A stretch of DNA of 33,808 nucleotides from Marinobacter lipolyticus SM19 (GCF_000397065.2 NZ_KE007329.1:81865-115672); one strand, 5' to 3'; shown: positions 16,962 through 25,882, counted from the stretch's first letter. Numbers and translations: made by a program. The notes: generated by a model not told the origin, from the letters alone.

Positions 16962-19112
16962 TTACGAGAACAGCGCGTTGGTTTCGGCTTTTTCCAGCAG
17001 CAATGCCGGTGGAGCAAAGCGGTCACCATACTGATCCGCCAGTTCCTTGGCCCGTTCCGCGAAGGCCCTCACGCCGTATTGGTTGATGAACTGGATGGCG
17101 CCACCAGTCCAGGGGGCATACCCGATGCCGAAGATGCTGCCGATATTGGCGTCTTCCACGGTTTTGAGAACGCCTTCTTCCAGACAGCGGACTGTTTCAA
17201 TGGCCTGGATGAACAGAATGCGATCTTTCAGGTCCTGGAGCTTCACGGCGCTGGCCTTTTCGGCGTCAACGTACAGATTTTCCAGTTCTGGCCAAAGATA
17301 TTTCTTACCGTTGGCGGGGTAATCGTAGAACCCGGCGCCGGCGGCCTTGCCTTTGCGATTGTGGATGTCCACCATCTGATCAATCACCGCCTCTGCCGGG
17401 TGGGGCTGCCAGGTGCCACCGGCGGCTTCGGTGTCCTTCTTGCTCTGGGCGCGGATGTGTTGCATCAGGGTCATGCTGACTTCATCGGAGATCGCCAGCG
17501 GCCCCACAGGCATGCCCGCCAGAACGCCTGCGTTTTCGATGCTGGAGGGATGGATACCTTCGCCCAACATGGAGATGCCCTCATTGACGAAGGTGCCAAA
17601 TACCCGGGAGGTGAAGAAGCCGCGGCTGTCATTGACCACAATCGGGATCTTGCCGATCTGCTGAACGTAATCGAATGCTCTTGCCAGGGTATCCTCGGAG
17701 GTTTTCTCGCCAACGATGATTTCAACCAGCTGCATCTTGTCCACGGGAGAGAAGAAGTGCAGGCCAATGAAGTTATCCGGTTTGGCGGAGGCCTCGGCCA
17801 ATTGCGTAATGGGAATGGTCGAGGTGTTGGAGGCAAAGATACCGTTGTTGACCAGCTTGGGTTCTGCTTCCTGGGTGACCTTGGCTTTCAGGCCGCTGTC
17901 CTCGAAGACGGCTTCGATCACCAGGTCGCAACCTTCCAGGTCGTCTGCGGAATCTGTGGCCTTGATACGGTCCAGGACGTTGGCTTTCTGCTCTTCGGTC
18001 ATACGGCCACGGCTGACCTTCTTTGCGAGCAGTTTTTCGGAATAGCTTTTGCCTTTCTCCGCGTTTTCCACCGATACGTCCTTAAGGACGACCTCAATGC
18101 CGCGGGTTGCGGTGGAGTAGGCGATGCCTGCACCCATCATGCCCGCGCCCAGTACACCGACTTTTTTGAAGGTTTCTTTTTCAACACCTTCGGGACGGCT
18201 GCCGCCAGCGTTGATGGCGTTCAGCTGGAACCAGAAAGTGCCGGTCATGTTCTTGGCCACCTGACCAATGACCAGCTCGGCAAAGTACCGGGTTTCAATC
18301 AGGCTGCCGTTATCAAAATCGACTTGGGCGCCTTCCACGGCGGCGGAGAGAATGCGCTCCGGTGCCGGGTAGCAGCCTTTGGTCTTCTGCTTGAGCATGG
18401 CCGGGGCAATCGCCAGCTTCTGTGCCATCGCCGGGTGATGGGGCGCACCGCCGGGCAGTTTGAAACCTTTCTGATCCCACGGTTGCTGGCATTTGGGGTT
18501 GGCTTCGATAAAGGCGCGGGCCTTCGTCATCATGTCTTCGGGGGATGACGCCAGCTCATTGACAATACCGGCTTTCAGGGCTGCCTTGGGCTTGACCTTC
18601 TTGCCTTCCATCAGAAATGGGAACGCGGCCTCAAGGCCGATCATCCGCGGCAGACGCTGGGTCCCGCCACCGCCGGGCAGCAGGCCCAGGGTAACCTCGG
18701 GCAGACCCAACTGGATGCTGTCGTTATCCAGGACAATGCGGTGATGGCAGGCCAGGGCAATCTCCAGGCCCCCGCCCAGTGCAGTACCATTAATGGCCGC
18801 AACCACAGGCTTGCCGCAGGTTTCCAGGGCGCGCATTTCCGCTTTCAGGCCGTTGACCATATCCTCGAAGGCCTGGGCATCGTCGCGGGTGACTTTGTGC
18901 AGTTCTTTCAGGTCACCCCCGGCAAAGAAAGTTTTCTTGGCGGAGGTCACGATGATGCCGCGAATGTTGTCGAGGTCCTGTTTCACGCGGGCCACGGTTT
19001 CGGTCAGTCCCTGGCGGAAGTCCGCGTTCATGGTGTTGGCGGACTGGCCCGGCATGTCGATGGTCAGGGTCAGAATCTGATCTGAACCCAGGTTGTATTG
19101 GATGGCGCTCAT
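16962..19112 (-). CDS. Multifunctional beta-oxidation protein (enoyl-CoA hydratase / 3-hydroxyacyl-CoA dehydrogenase)
   Basis: The FadB/FadJ-type alpha subunit hydrates trans-enoyl-CoA and oxidises the L-3-hydroxyacyl-CoA during fatty-acid breakdown. It has 716 residues. An N-terminal crotonase domain (1-190) carries the two catalytic glutamates E117 (GGGLE) and E139 (LPEVTLG). A Rossmann NAD-binding domain begins at GVLGAGMMGAG (319-329), and the dehydrogenase catalytic residue H452 is in LHFFSPVDKM. The C-terminal dehydrogenase domains follow. The N-terminus (LTIDMPGQSANTMN) is more like FadJ than FadB, so I give no symbol. AGGAG lies 9 nt before ATG 19112. It follows its thiolase partner by 33 nt, implying an alpha-beta complex. 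Confidence 0.93.
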   Translation of the reverse strand: MSAIQYNLGSDQILTLTIDMPGQSANTMNADFRQGLTETVARVKQDLDNIRGIIVTSAKKTFFAGGDLKELHKVTRDDAQAFEDMVNGLKAEMRALETCGKPVVAAINGTALGGGLEIALACHHRIVLDNDSIQLGLPEVTLGLLPGGGGTQRLPRMIGLEAAFPFLMEGKKVKPKAALKAGIVNELASSPEDMMTKARAFIEANPKCQQPWDQKGFKLPGGAPHHPAMAQKLAIAPAMLKQKTKGCYPAPERILSAAVEGAQVDFDNGSLIETRYFAELVIGQVAKNMTGTFWFQLNAINAGGSRPEGVEKETFKKVGVLGAGMMGAGIAYSTATRGIEVVLKDVSVENAEKGKSYSEKLLAKKVSRGRMTEEQKANVLDRIKATDSADDLEGCDLVIEAVFEDSGLKAKVTQEAEPKLVNNGIFASNTSTIPITQLAEASAKPDNFIGLHFFSPVDKMQLVEIIVGEKTSEDTLARAFDYVQQIGKIPIVVNDSRGFFTSRVFGTFVNEGISMLGEGIHPSSIENAGVLAGMPVGPLAISDEVSMTLMQHIRAQSKKDTEAAGGTWQPHPAEAVIDQMVDIHNRKGKAAGAGFYDYPANGKKYLWPELENLYVDAEKASAVKLQDLKDRILFIQAIETVRCLEEGVLKTVEDANIGSIFGIGYAPWTGGAIQFINQYGVRAFAERAKELADQYGDRFAPPALLLEKAETNALFS

Positions 19113-19145
19113 AATTTGGTTCTCCTGTCAGAAAAAGTGTCGGGC

Positions 19146-20354
19146 TCAGACGCGTTCGATGATGGTGGCAATACCCATGCCGCCGCCCACACACAGGGTG
19201 GCCAGACCGTAGCGCAGCTCGCGGCGTTCAAGTTCATCGAGCAATGTGCCTACGATCATCGCGCCGGTGGCTCCCAGGGGGTGGCCCATGGCAATGGCGC
19301 CGCCGTTGACGTTCACTTTTTCATCTGGAACAGAGAGTTCCTTCTGGAAGCGCATGACCACGGATGCAAACGCTTCGTTCACTTCAAACAGGTCGATCTG
19401 GTCGACAGTCATGCCGGCCTTTTCCAGCGCCTTGCGGGCTGCGGGAGCAGGACCGGTGAGCATGATGGTGGGGTCGGTGCTGGTAACCGCGGTTGCCACA
19501 ATGCGAGCCCGGGGCTTAAGACCGAGGGCTTTGCCTTTGGCTTCGCTGCCAATCAGCAAGGCGGTGGCGCCGTCCACAATGCCCGAGGAGTTACCGGCGT
19601 GATGGACGTGGTTGATCTTTTCCACGTAATGGTACTTTTCCCGTGCGACGCCATCGAAGCCCATCTCGCCCATCATCTGGAAAGACGGTTTGAGTCCTGC
19701 CAGTGATTCCACCGTGGTGTTGGCGCGGACCTGTTCGTCGCGATCCAGGATGATGACACCGTTCTGGTCAGTGACAGGAACAATGGATTTGATGAAATGG
19801 CCATTTTCCCAGGCATTGGCTGCTTTTTGCTGGGATTTCACTGCGAAACTGTCGACATCTTCGCGGCTGAAGCCTTCGATTGTTGCGATCAGGTCGGCAC
19901 CGATGCCCTGGGGCATGAAGCCGGTGTGCAGGTTGGTGGCGGGGTCGGTGGCCCAGGCGCCACCGTCAGAGCCCATGGGGACGCGGGACATGGCTTCTAC
20001 ACCGCCGGCCACCACCATATCTTCCCATCCTGAGCGTACCTTCATGGCTGCCAGGTTGACGGCTTCCAGGCCGGAAGCGCAGAAACGGTTCAGGGTAACG
20101 CCGGCCACTTTCTCATCCCAGTCGGCTGCCAGAGCTGCAGTTTTGGCAATGTCCGCCCCCTGATCGCCAACGGCAGTGACACACCCCATCACGATGTCGT
20201 CTACCTGGGCGGTATCCAGGTTGTTTCTCTCCTGCAGTGCGTTAAGAACGGTGGTCAGCAGCGTAATGGGCTTGACGCTATGGAGGGAGCCGTCTTTCTT
20301 GCCGCGCCCCCGGGGGGTGCGTACTGCATCGAAGATATACGCTTCGGTGGTCAT
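19146..20354 (-). CDS. Acetyl-CoA C-acyltransferase (thiolase), beta-oxidation partner
   Basis: Thiolase that cleaves 3-ketoacyl-CoA with CoA, the last step of a beta-oxidation cycle. From ATG 20354 it has 402 residues. The catalytic residues are all visible: nucleophile C92 ([12 protein letters not shown]), H358 ([11 protein letters not shown]) and C388 ([10 protein letters not shown]), plus the NEAFA loop. GAGGA lies 6 nt before ATG 20354; the frame is open 42 codons further upstream, but that part lies in the divergent promoter region and is not thiolase-like. It is first in a two-gene operon with the multifunctional protein. It could favour acetoacetyl-CoA, but the partner gene points to fatty-acid degradation. 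Confidence 0.93.
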   Translation of the reverse strand: MTTEAYIFDAVRTPRGRGKKDGSLHSVKPITLLTTVLNALQERNNLDTAQVDDIVMGCVTAVGDQGADIAKTAALAADWDEKVAGVTLNRFCASGLEAVNLAAMKVRSGWEDMVVAGGVEAMSRVPMGSDGGAWATDPATNLHTGFMPQGIGADLIATIEGFSREDVDSFAVKSQQKAANAWENGHFIKSIVPVTDQNGVIILDRDEQVRANTTVESLAGLKPSFQMMGEMGFDGVAREKYHYVEKINHVHHAGNSSGIVDGATALLIGSEAKGKALGLKPRARIVATAVTSTDPTIMLTGPAPAARKALEKAGMTVDQIDLFEVNEAFASVVMRFQKELSVPDEKVNVNGGAIAMGHPLGATGAMIVGTLLDELERRELRYGLATLCVGGGMGIATIIERV

Positions 20355-20444
20355 TGCTATTCCTCTGGTGGTTATTGTTTCAAGACACTTGTCTGATGGT
20401 GTAACCATAGCCGGTTGCGGATGCCCCGCGTAATGACGCCGGCT

Positions 20445-20459
20445 GCCAATCGCATTGGC
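20445..20459. repeat. Small inverted repeat in the thiolase/comFB-like divergent region
   Basis: GCCAAT-CGC-ATTGGC, a perfect 6-bp dyad with a 3-nt centre, in the 187-nt gap between the divergently transcribed thiolase and ComFB-like genes. It could be an operator half-site pair. It does not match a fatty-acid regulator site I know. Confidence 0.35.
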
Positions 20460-20541
20460 GAAAGTGCTCACAGCTTCCATGACAAGGTGGCCGGGGGGAT
20501 CTATGGTTTAAGCACAGGCATGAGTAAACTGGAGGGTGAGG

Positions 20542-20805
20542 ATGTCCCTGAGAGACGGAATCAATAATTTCTATGAGCGGCTGGTGGAGGATGCAATCGA
20601 CGCCACCCGACAGGACTCCGATACCGCCGACTTCCTGACAGATGTGATGTGCGTTGCACTTAACCGTTTGCCAACACGCTACTACCGCCATTCCATCGAT
20701 ATGATGTTTTACCTGGGAGATGACGAACTAAGGGCCATGAAGCAAAAATCCCTGGCCGCCGTTCAGGAGGCCAGGGATTTTGTGGAGAGCCATCAGCGAG
20801 ATTGA
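20542..20805 (+). CDS. ComFB-family small protein
   Basis: An 87-residue cytoplasmic protein with the ComFB signature: an N-terminal helix (INNFYERLVEDAIDA), DVMCVALNRLPTRYYRHSID around 37-56, and a helical C-terminus. ComFB was named from the Bacillus competence operon. Cyanobacterial relatives have been reported as cyclic-dinucleotide (c-di-GMP or c-di-AMP) receptors, so a signalling role is possible, but I cannot show ligand binding from sequence. ATG 20542 has GGAGG 6 nt upstream. The last six codons and the stop fall in the first copy of a 19-bp tandem repeat. It is divergent from the thiolase gene and convergent with the DUF349 gene. Confidence 0.85.
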   Translation: MSLRDGINNFYERLVEDAIDATRQDSDTADFLTDVMCVALNRLPTRYYRHSIDMMFYLGDDELRAMKQKSLAAVQEARDFVESHQRD

Positions 20806-20879
20806 GAGCCATCAGCGAGATTGAGAGTCATCAGCGAGATTGAGAGTCATCAGCGTGATCAATAGCCATCTGCGAGACT
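20785..20879. repeat. Five-copy 19-bp tandem repeat between two convergent stop codons
   Basis: Unit GAGAGCCATCAGCGAGATT at 20785, 20804, 20823, 20842 and 20861. Copies 1 and 2 are identical, copy 3 has one change (C to T), copy 4 shares that change plus two others, and copy 5 is degenerate. Copy 1 is the coding 3' tail of the comFB-like gene; its TGA spans the copy 1/2 junction. Copy 5 ends 8 nt before the DUF349 stop. The last copy also forms an AATAGC...GCTATT dyad (20861-20889) that could act as a weak terminator. Confidence 0.9.
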
Positions 20880-20887
20880 GATCGCTA

Positions 20888-23359
20888 TTAACCGACCAGC
20901 GTCCCGATCGCCTTGTTGAGGCGGGCTGCCAACTGACTGTCAAGCGCGTCCTCTGGTTGTTGTGTACACCAGTTTGCCACCAGCGATTCCAGTTGTTTGT
21001 TCTTATTCGTATCCGTACCGCCTGAGTTCCCCATCCCATCAGCCAGGCGCTGGACCTGAATCTCCATTCGCCGCCCCTGATCCGAGTCCGGAGAGGGAGA
21101 ACCAGTAAGAATTTCGGCACGAATGACCAACTCCCCGGCATCCATGGCGTCGGACTCGCTGGCGAGCGACTGCCATGAATCCGGAAGGTCGGCGGTGTTC
21201 AGATTTCCGTCAAGTCGGGCCTGCACATGGGCCTGCCAGGATTGCACTTCGCCCCTGACCTTCAGGGTTTCCAGCATCTGGGTTAATCGGCGCTTGTCTT
21301 GTGCTATACGTTCCCGGACCTGTGGCGAAACGGCATCCTGTGCGAGAGTTTTGAGGTTGCCAAGGGCATTTTCAATAGTACTGCTATCAGGCTTATCACT
21401 GTCCAGGGCCTGGCTCGTGGCAAGCACAGCTTCCGCTCGTTCGTCAGCTTCCCGGGTGGCCTCCTGCTGTTCAGACTTCCGGGCATCGCGACGCGCGAAG
21501 ATTTCGTCACAGGCTTTGCGAAAGGCCTGCCACAGTTTGCGGTCTTCCCGGTGTCTGGTGATGCCAATTTGCTGCCATTCGGTTTGCAGTGACTTGGCCA
21601 GATTCATTGCTTCGGTCAGGGGTTCGTGGCTGATCAGGGCATTGGCACGCTCGACAATGTCCTGCTTCAAAGCTTCGTTCTTCTGGCGCTCGGTATCCAG
21701 GGGGGATTCCAGCTTTTTCAGCAGGCCATCAAATCGTTTCTGAACCGGACGATTATCACGAAACTCAATGGGCCACGCTGCTTTCCACTCCTGACGTGCA
21801 GTTTGGTGGATGCGCTCTGCAGATTTCCAGTCGATGGTGGACCAATCAGCATTGTTGAGGAAGGACTCCAGTTCCTCGCAGATTGCCTTTCGTTTCTCCA
21901 GGTTGGCCTGCTTGAGACCGGATTTTGCTGAGAAATAAGCCTTGCAGGGTTCGTAAGCCTTGTCCGACGCAGCCTTGAAGCGGCTCCAAAGTGCACGGTC
22001 AGACGAACCACCCAGTTCCCGCCATTCATTCTGAAGTTCATGGATTCGCTCGGCCTTGGCTTCCGGCTCCATTGGCTGGGTCGCCAGATATTCCATCTGT
22101 TCGCACAGGGCTATCTGTTTGGGTTGGGTCGCAAAGCCCTGCCAATCTGTCAGTTCCCTGAGTTGCCCGCCCAGTAACTGTATACGTGACTGCATTGGTT
22201 TGCTGTGTCGGTGGTCCAGATCCTTCAGTTGATGCTGGGCATGCTTGAACAACTGTTTGGACTCCTTGAGCTGTTTGGCTTCAAGCGCTGCATCGAGTTT
22301 TTCCAGGGTGGCTTTCAGAGCCTCGGCCTGTTGCTTCTGTTCCTCGCTGTCGGGTTTTTGGGGTGCGTTTGCCTTCGCAGTGCCCGCTACCTTATAGGCT
22401 GCCGCCAGCTGCGTTGGCCGACCGAATTCCGCAGGCCATTCGATGGCCTTGATCAGCTCCTTTGCGGTACGTTGCACGTTTTCGTCCCCGGGCTGCCCCT
22501 CTGTGATGGCGGCCAGCTCTCCCTTGTACTGGGCAAGCCGTTTCAGCGCTGCAATATAGTTACGCAGGGGCTGCATCCGGTTCTCGTAGGTTTTCTGTTC
22601 GTGCTTCTCTACTGCTGTTTCCCGGGTGGCTTCCAACCAGCGATTTTCCTGGGTCTTCTGCAATGCATCCAGCGATGCAAGGGAGGGTGCCTCATCCGGT
22701 GATTGTTGCCGGAGCTCATCCAGTGTTGTTTGTAGCAACTCAAGAGTTTCCGAACGTTGCTTCTGTTGTTCCTGCTGGCGGATTGCCTGTTCCGCTTCAG
22801 ATTTCAGTTGTTCAACCCTTTCCCGGCAACGGCGAACCGATTCCAGGAACTCGGTGGTCTGGTCTGTTGAGGCTTCCTGTTCAACCTCCGACCACTGTTT
22901 CAGCAGGGTATCCAGGCGCGCCTCGTACAGCTTGGTGTCTTCGCTGCGGGCCTGATCGCCAGCCTGGACCACCAGCGTATGGATGCGTTCCCGGGTTTTC
23001 TGTTGTTGCTCTTCCTGGCTGCGGATATCCTGCAAGGTCTGGCGAACCAGTTGGTACACAGTTTTATCGCGGCCTTTGGCTTCTTTCTGCACTCGCTGCA
23101 AGCGGGATTTGTCAGTAATCTGTCTGGCCGCTTCGCTTCGGATGTCGGCGGTTAAGCCACTGATCGCCAGCTGTTCCAGCCGTTCACCACTGGGGGTGTT
23201 CGCCAATTGCTGCAGTTGTTCCGCGCGCTGTTCTTTTCTGGGGTCCACTTCCGGGGTGTCTGCTTTGGGTGAGGGGACGGTTTTTGCCGTACCCGGTGTC
23301 GCTCCGGATTTGCCGGTGGATTTACGATTCTTGAACAGTTTCTGGATGAATGCAGCCAT
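20888..23359 (-). CDS. Large DUF349 protein
   Basis: An 823-residue, highly charged, Glu/Gln/Lys-rich, mostly helical protein without a signal peptide or membrane segment. At least three DUF349-type repeats can be seen in the C-terminal half. One is near 440-490 (ELQNEWRELGG...LWSRFKAASDKAYEPCKAYF), one near 520-575 (RQEWKAAWPIEFRDNRPVQK) and one near 590-640 (LQTEWQQIGITRHREDRKLW). The N-terminal part looks like long coiled-coil. DUF349 has no established function that I know of. I start at ATG 23359 (MAAFIQKLFKNRKS) because AAGGA lies 7 nt upstream; a 25-codon upstream extension looks non-coding. It is divergent from recX, and its 3' end abuts the tandem-repeat array. Confidence 0.87.
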   Translation of the reverse strand: MAAFIQKLFKNRKSTGKSGATPGTAKTVPSPKADTPEVDPRKEQRAEQLQQLANTPSGERLEQLAISGLTADIRSEAARQITDKSRLQRVQKEAKGRDKTVYQLVRQTLQDIRSQEEQQQKTRERIHTLVVQAGDQARSEDTKLYEARLDTLLKQWSEVEQEASTDQTTEFLESVRRCRERVEQLKSEAEQAIRQQEQQKQRSETLELLQTTLDELRQQSPDEAPSLASLDALQKTQENRWLEATRETAVEKHEQKTYENRMQPLRNYIAALKRLAQYKGELAAITEGQPGDENVQRTAKELIKAIEWPAEFGRPTQLAAAYKVAGTAKANAPQKPDSEEQKQQAEALKATLEKLDAALEAKQLKESKQLFKHAQHQLKDLDHRHSKPMQSRIQLLGGQLRELTDWQGFATQPKQIALCEQMEYLATQPMEPEAKAERIHELQNEWRELGGSSDRALWSRFKAASDKAYEPCKAYFSAKSGLKQANLEKRKAICEELESFLNNADWSTIDWKSAERIHQTARQEWKAAWPIEFRDNRPVQKRFDGLLKKLESPLDTERQKNEALKQDIVERANALISHEPLTEAMNLAKSLQTEWQQIGITRHREDRKLWQAFRKACDEIFARRDARKSEQQEATREADERAEAVLATSQALDSDKPDSSTIENALGNLKTLAQDAVSPQVRERIAQDKRRLTQMLETLKVRGEVQSWQAHVQARLDGNLNTADLPDSWQSLASESDAMDAGELVIRAEILTGSPSPDSDQGRRMEIQVQRLADGMGNSGGTDTNKNKQLESLVANWCTQQPEDALDSQLAARLNKAIGTLVG

Positions 23360-23398
23360 CAGGGTATCCTTGAATATTGAAACCAGTTCCCGGTGTGG

Positions 23399-23411
23399 GG
23401 CACAGTGTGCC
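23399..23411. repeat. 13-bp palindrome upstream of the DUF349 gene
   Basis: GGCACA-G-TGTGCC is a perfect dyad about 40 nt upstream of the DUF349 start, within the recX-divergent region (23360-23535). It could be an operator; the binding protein is unknown. I searched the same gap by eye for a LexA box (CTG-N10-CAG) and found none. Confidence 0.35.
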
Positions 23412-23535
23412 GGCACCGACCATCGGCATCCCAAAGCAGGGGCCGGAGAAGTCAGCGGACTGCGAGAATAATCGGCAGCCGCTTTTGTAAGTGGGCTAGT
23501 CTAGCGTTTTGTTTGTGTTTGCGGGAAGGGTCAGG

Positions 23536-24021
23536 ATGGCAAAACAGGAAAATCCGGATGATCAGGAATACAAAGCCCGTTCGGTCGCGTTGCGCCTGTT
23601 GGCCCGGCGAGAGCATAGCAGGGCGGAGCTCAGCCTGAAGTTGCGGCAGCGGAAGATTGAAAACGGCGTCATCGAACGAGTACTGGATGACTATGAAGCA
23701 GAAGGATGGCTTGACGATGATCGTTTTGCCGATGTCTACGCCCGCCAACGGATGGACCTTGGATACGGTCCGTTGCGTATCCAGGCTGAGCTTCAGCAGC
23801 GGGGCGTCCATCGTACGCCGGACTGCGTAGATGAAAGAGATGACAATGACTGGTCAGAGATGGCCATCCGGTTACGGGTAAAGCGTTTTGGCGGCACGAA
23901 TATACATGACGACTGGGAGGAGAAGGCAAGGCAGGCGCGGTTCCTGACCCGTCGTGGGTTTGCCGCTGATCATATCGACGCGGCGCTTGATTTTGTCGAT
24001 CCCGAAGACGGACTGTTTTGA
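23536..24021 (+). CDS. recX: Regulatory protein RecX
   Basis: RecX binds RecA filaments and inhibits their extension. The 161-residue product has the all-helical RecX pattern: SVALRLLARREHSRAELSLKL, then GWLDDDRFADVYARQRMDLGYGPLRIQAELQQRGV, and a C-terminal RFLTRRGFAADHIDAAL. Length matches E. coli (166). I choose ATG 23536 (GAAGG 6 nt upstream); an upstream TTG is less likely. recX normally sits right behind recA; here it stands alone between DUF349 and mltF genes, with no recA in the window and no LexA box seen, so its expression is probably uncoupled from recA. It ends tail to tail with mltF, 11 nt apart. Confidence 0.93.
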   Translation: MAKQENPDDQEYKARSVALRLLARREHSRAELSLKLRQRKIENGVIERVLDDYEAEGWLDDDRFADVYARQRMDLGYGPLRIQAELQQRGVHRTPDCVDERDDNDWSEMAIRLRVKRFGGTNIHDDWEEKARQARFLTRRGFAADHIDAALDFVDPEDGLF

Positions 24022-24032
24022 TGGCCCGGCTG

Positions 24033-25547
24033 TTACAATGTGGGCGGAATCATTCCCAGTTCCCGTGGTAACATCGCCCGCATGTCTCCTTCGGGCTTCG
24101 CCTCTGCTCGGCCTTCGTTATCTTCCGCGCCTTCCAGATCAACAAACCAGGGTTCTTCCTGAGTGGGCCGCTCTTCCGCGGGCTCGGTCATCCAGGCCAG
24201 TACATCGTAGTATCGACGGATATTCTGCACGTAAATGACCGGCTCGTGTCCACGGGCGTATCCGTATCGGGTCTTGGAATACCATTCTTTCTGGGCCAGC
24301 AGCGGCAGGAATTCCTTGACGTCCAGCCAGCGGTCCGGATTTCTGCCTGCGTCCTCTGTCAGTCTCCTGGCATCCTCCAGATGACCAAATCCTACATTAT
24401 AGGAAGCCAGCGCAAACCACGTCCGGTCTGGCTCCGGAATGCGCTCTGGGATCTGGCGGTGAACCAGGGTGAAGTATTTTGCGCCTCCCTGAATGCTTTC
24501 CTCTGGATCCAGGCGGTTGCTGACGCCAATCTGGCCTGCGGTGCTTTGGGTTAGCATCATCAGCCCCCGCACTCCAGTGGGTGAAACCGCGTTTGGGCGC
24601 CAATGGGACTCCTGATAACCAATTGCCGCCAGTAGACGCCAATCCAGGCCATAGTCAGCGGCGTAACTGCGGAACAGGGTCTCATACTTGGGCAGTCGAT
24701 TATTGACATGATGAACAAAGGTGCGGGCACCCACGTAGTTGAGACGGTCGAGATGACCATAAAACCGCTCGGCGAGCTGGGCGAGTGTGCCGTTATCCCG
24801 AAGTTTCTCGAAGAATTCCCGGGCGGCCAACGCCAGGGAGTCATCCTGCTCTGCGGGGAATAGCCAGGCCAACTCCTCGGGTTCTCCCAGCGAAAATGAT
24901 TCTTTTACTTGCGGGAAGTAAACGTGGTTGAGGTCCAGTTCGTTTGACGACACAACGGCTGTGGAAAACTCGCCGGATTCAACCCGTGCCAGGATGCCGG
25001 CTGCGTCCAGCGATGTATGAACCTGCCACTGGAGATCGGGGTACTGTTCCTGAAGCTTCTCCAAGCGGTGTTCGTGATTGCTGTCGGCAACCAGGTGCAG
25101 TGTGACGCCGGCAAGATCCTCCACGTTCTCCGGGCGGGCGGTGTCACGACGGTAGATAACCACGGACTCTGCCAGTATGCCGGTAGGTAGTGTGTGGTAT
25201 TTTTCGGCCAGTTCGGGGCGATTTGATAAGCCAGCCAAGCCAATGTGAGCGAAGTTGCGATCGAGCACGGAGAGAATGTCAGTGTTGTTCTCGACCACGC
25301 GGACCCTGAGCTCGACGCCGAGTTCCTTTGCAAGTCGCTTGGCGAGTTCGTAGTCATAGCCGGTAATGCCGTCCCGGCCCTCGAAATAGATGGAAGGGGC
25401 CGTTCGGGTAATGATATGAAGTACGCCTTCCGAGCGGATCTCCTGAAGCGTGGTCGGCCTGGAACATCCGCTTGAAATGATCACGAGGATAGAAGGCAAT
25501 AGCCAGCGTAGAGCGTAGCTGGCGAAATACAGTCTGAGTTTTGACAA
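24033..25547 (-). CDS. mltF: Membrane-bound lytic transglycosylase F
   Basis: Cleaves peptidoglycan glycan strands, leaving 1,6-anhydro-MurNAc ends, and acts at the outer membrane facing the periplasm. The 504-residue protein has an N-terminal signal/anchor (hydrophobic about 12-26, then SSGC at 25-28, an imperfect lipobox). A periplasmic solute-binding-like domain (about 35-265) follows, which in MltF modulates activity. The lysozyme-like SLT domain (about 285-420) has catalytic E313 (GYQESHW), GLMMLT and ASYNVGFGH. The start appears to be TTG 25547, with GGAG 9 nt upstream; no upstream ATG is in frame nearby. Divergent pairing with purL is as in Pseudomonas. Confidence 0.94.
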   Translation of the reverse strand: MSKLRLYFASYALRWLLPSILVIISSGCSRPTTLQEIRSEGVLHIITRTAPSIYFEGRDGITGYDYELAKRLAKELGVELRVRVVENNTDILSVLDRNFAHIGLAGLSNRPELAEKYHTLPTGILAESVVIYRRDTARPENVEDLAGVTLHLVADSNHEHRLEKLQEQYPDLQWQVHTSLDAAGILARVESGEFSTAVVSSNELDLNHVYFPQVKESFSLGEPEELAWLFPAEQDDSLALAAREFFEKLRDNGTLAQLAERFYGHLDRLNYVGARTFVHHVNNRLPKYETLFRSYAADYGLDWRLLAAIGYQESHWRPNAVSPTGVRGLMMLTQSTAGQIGVSNRLDPEESIQGGAKYFTLVHRQIPERIPEPDRTWFALASYNVGFGHLEDARRLTEDAGRNPDRWLDVKEFLPLLAQKEWYSKTRYGYARGHEPVIYVQNIRRYYDVLAWMTEPAEERPTQEEPWFVDLEGAEDNEGRAEAKPEGDMRAMLPRELGMIPPTL

Positions 25548-25882
25548 ATCCCTGGTCTCCCCTGGAACTGCTGCAGGACCCTGAGTGTACGACGAACCCG
25601 TGCTTACCCGATCATTGATCGGTGCGGATTGATCCGAGTACTACCTGATGGTGGCGTCCGATGCCACAAGACCATGATCCCCGGTCCGCTTGGGATGGTC
25701 AATAAACGTGACCAATTTTTATGCAAAACAATGTCAATTGTACATGGCCGTAATTACACCTGTGGCGCTGTATCCCTGCCACGCTTTCAAGTATCATGGC
25801 GGCCTTTCAGATGGCCGGGTGCCTACTGCCAGTTCTGGCAGGTGCCCTGACTTCCCAGTTTCGCGCGATACAGGTTTCGATC
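25548..25882. other. Gene-free divergent region between mltF and purL
   Basis: 335 nt without a convincing gene. It should hold the promoters of both mltF and purL. I see an AT-rich patch (about 25697-25745, including TTTTTATGCAAAACAATG) and, on the minus strand, a TTGACA without a good -10 partner. A small dyad GTGGC...GCCAC lies at 25651-25667. No PurR-like site (ACGCAAACGTTTGCGT) was found. An open frame at 25629-25850 has no family resemblance or good ribosome binding site and I do not call it. Confidence 0.5.

Noticed and set aside
16887..18548. 553-codon open frame antisense to the beta-oxidation gene
   Set aside because: It is the mirror of a clearly conserved gene in a GC-rich genome; its translation has no recognisable domain.
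20785..20879. Short-repeat array that could be taken for a CRISPR
   Set aside because: Units are directly adjacent 19-mers with no spacers, one copy is coding, and no cas genes are present.
23360..23535. LexA/SOS box upstream of recX
   Set aside because: No CTG-N10-CAG pattern was found by eye in the gap.
25548..25882. PurR operator or purine riboswitch upstream of purL
   Set aside because: No PurR-like palindrome and no conserved purine-riboswitch core could be seen.
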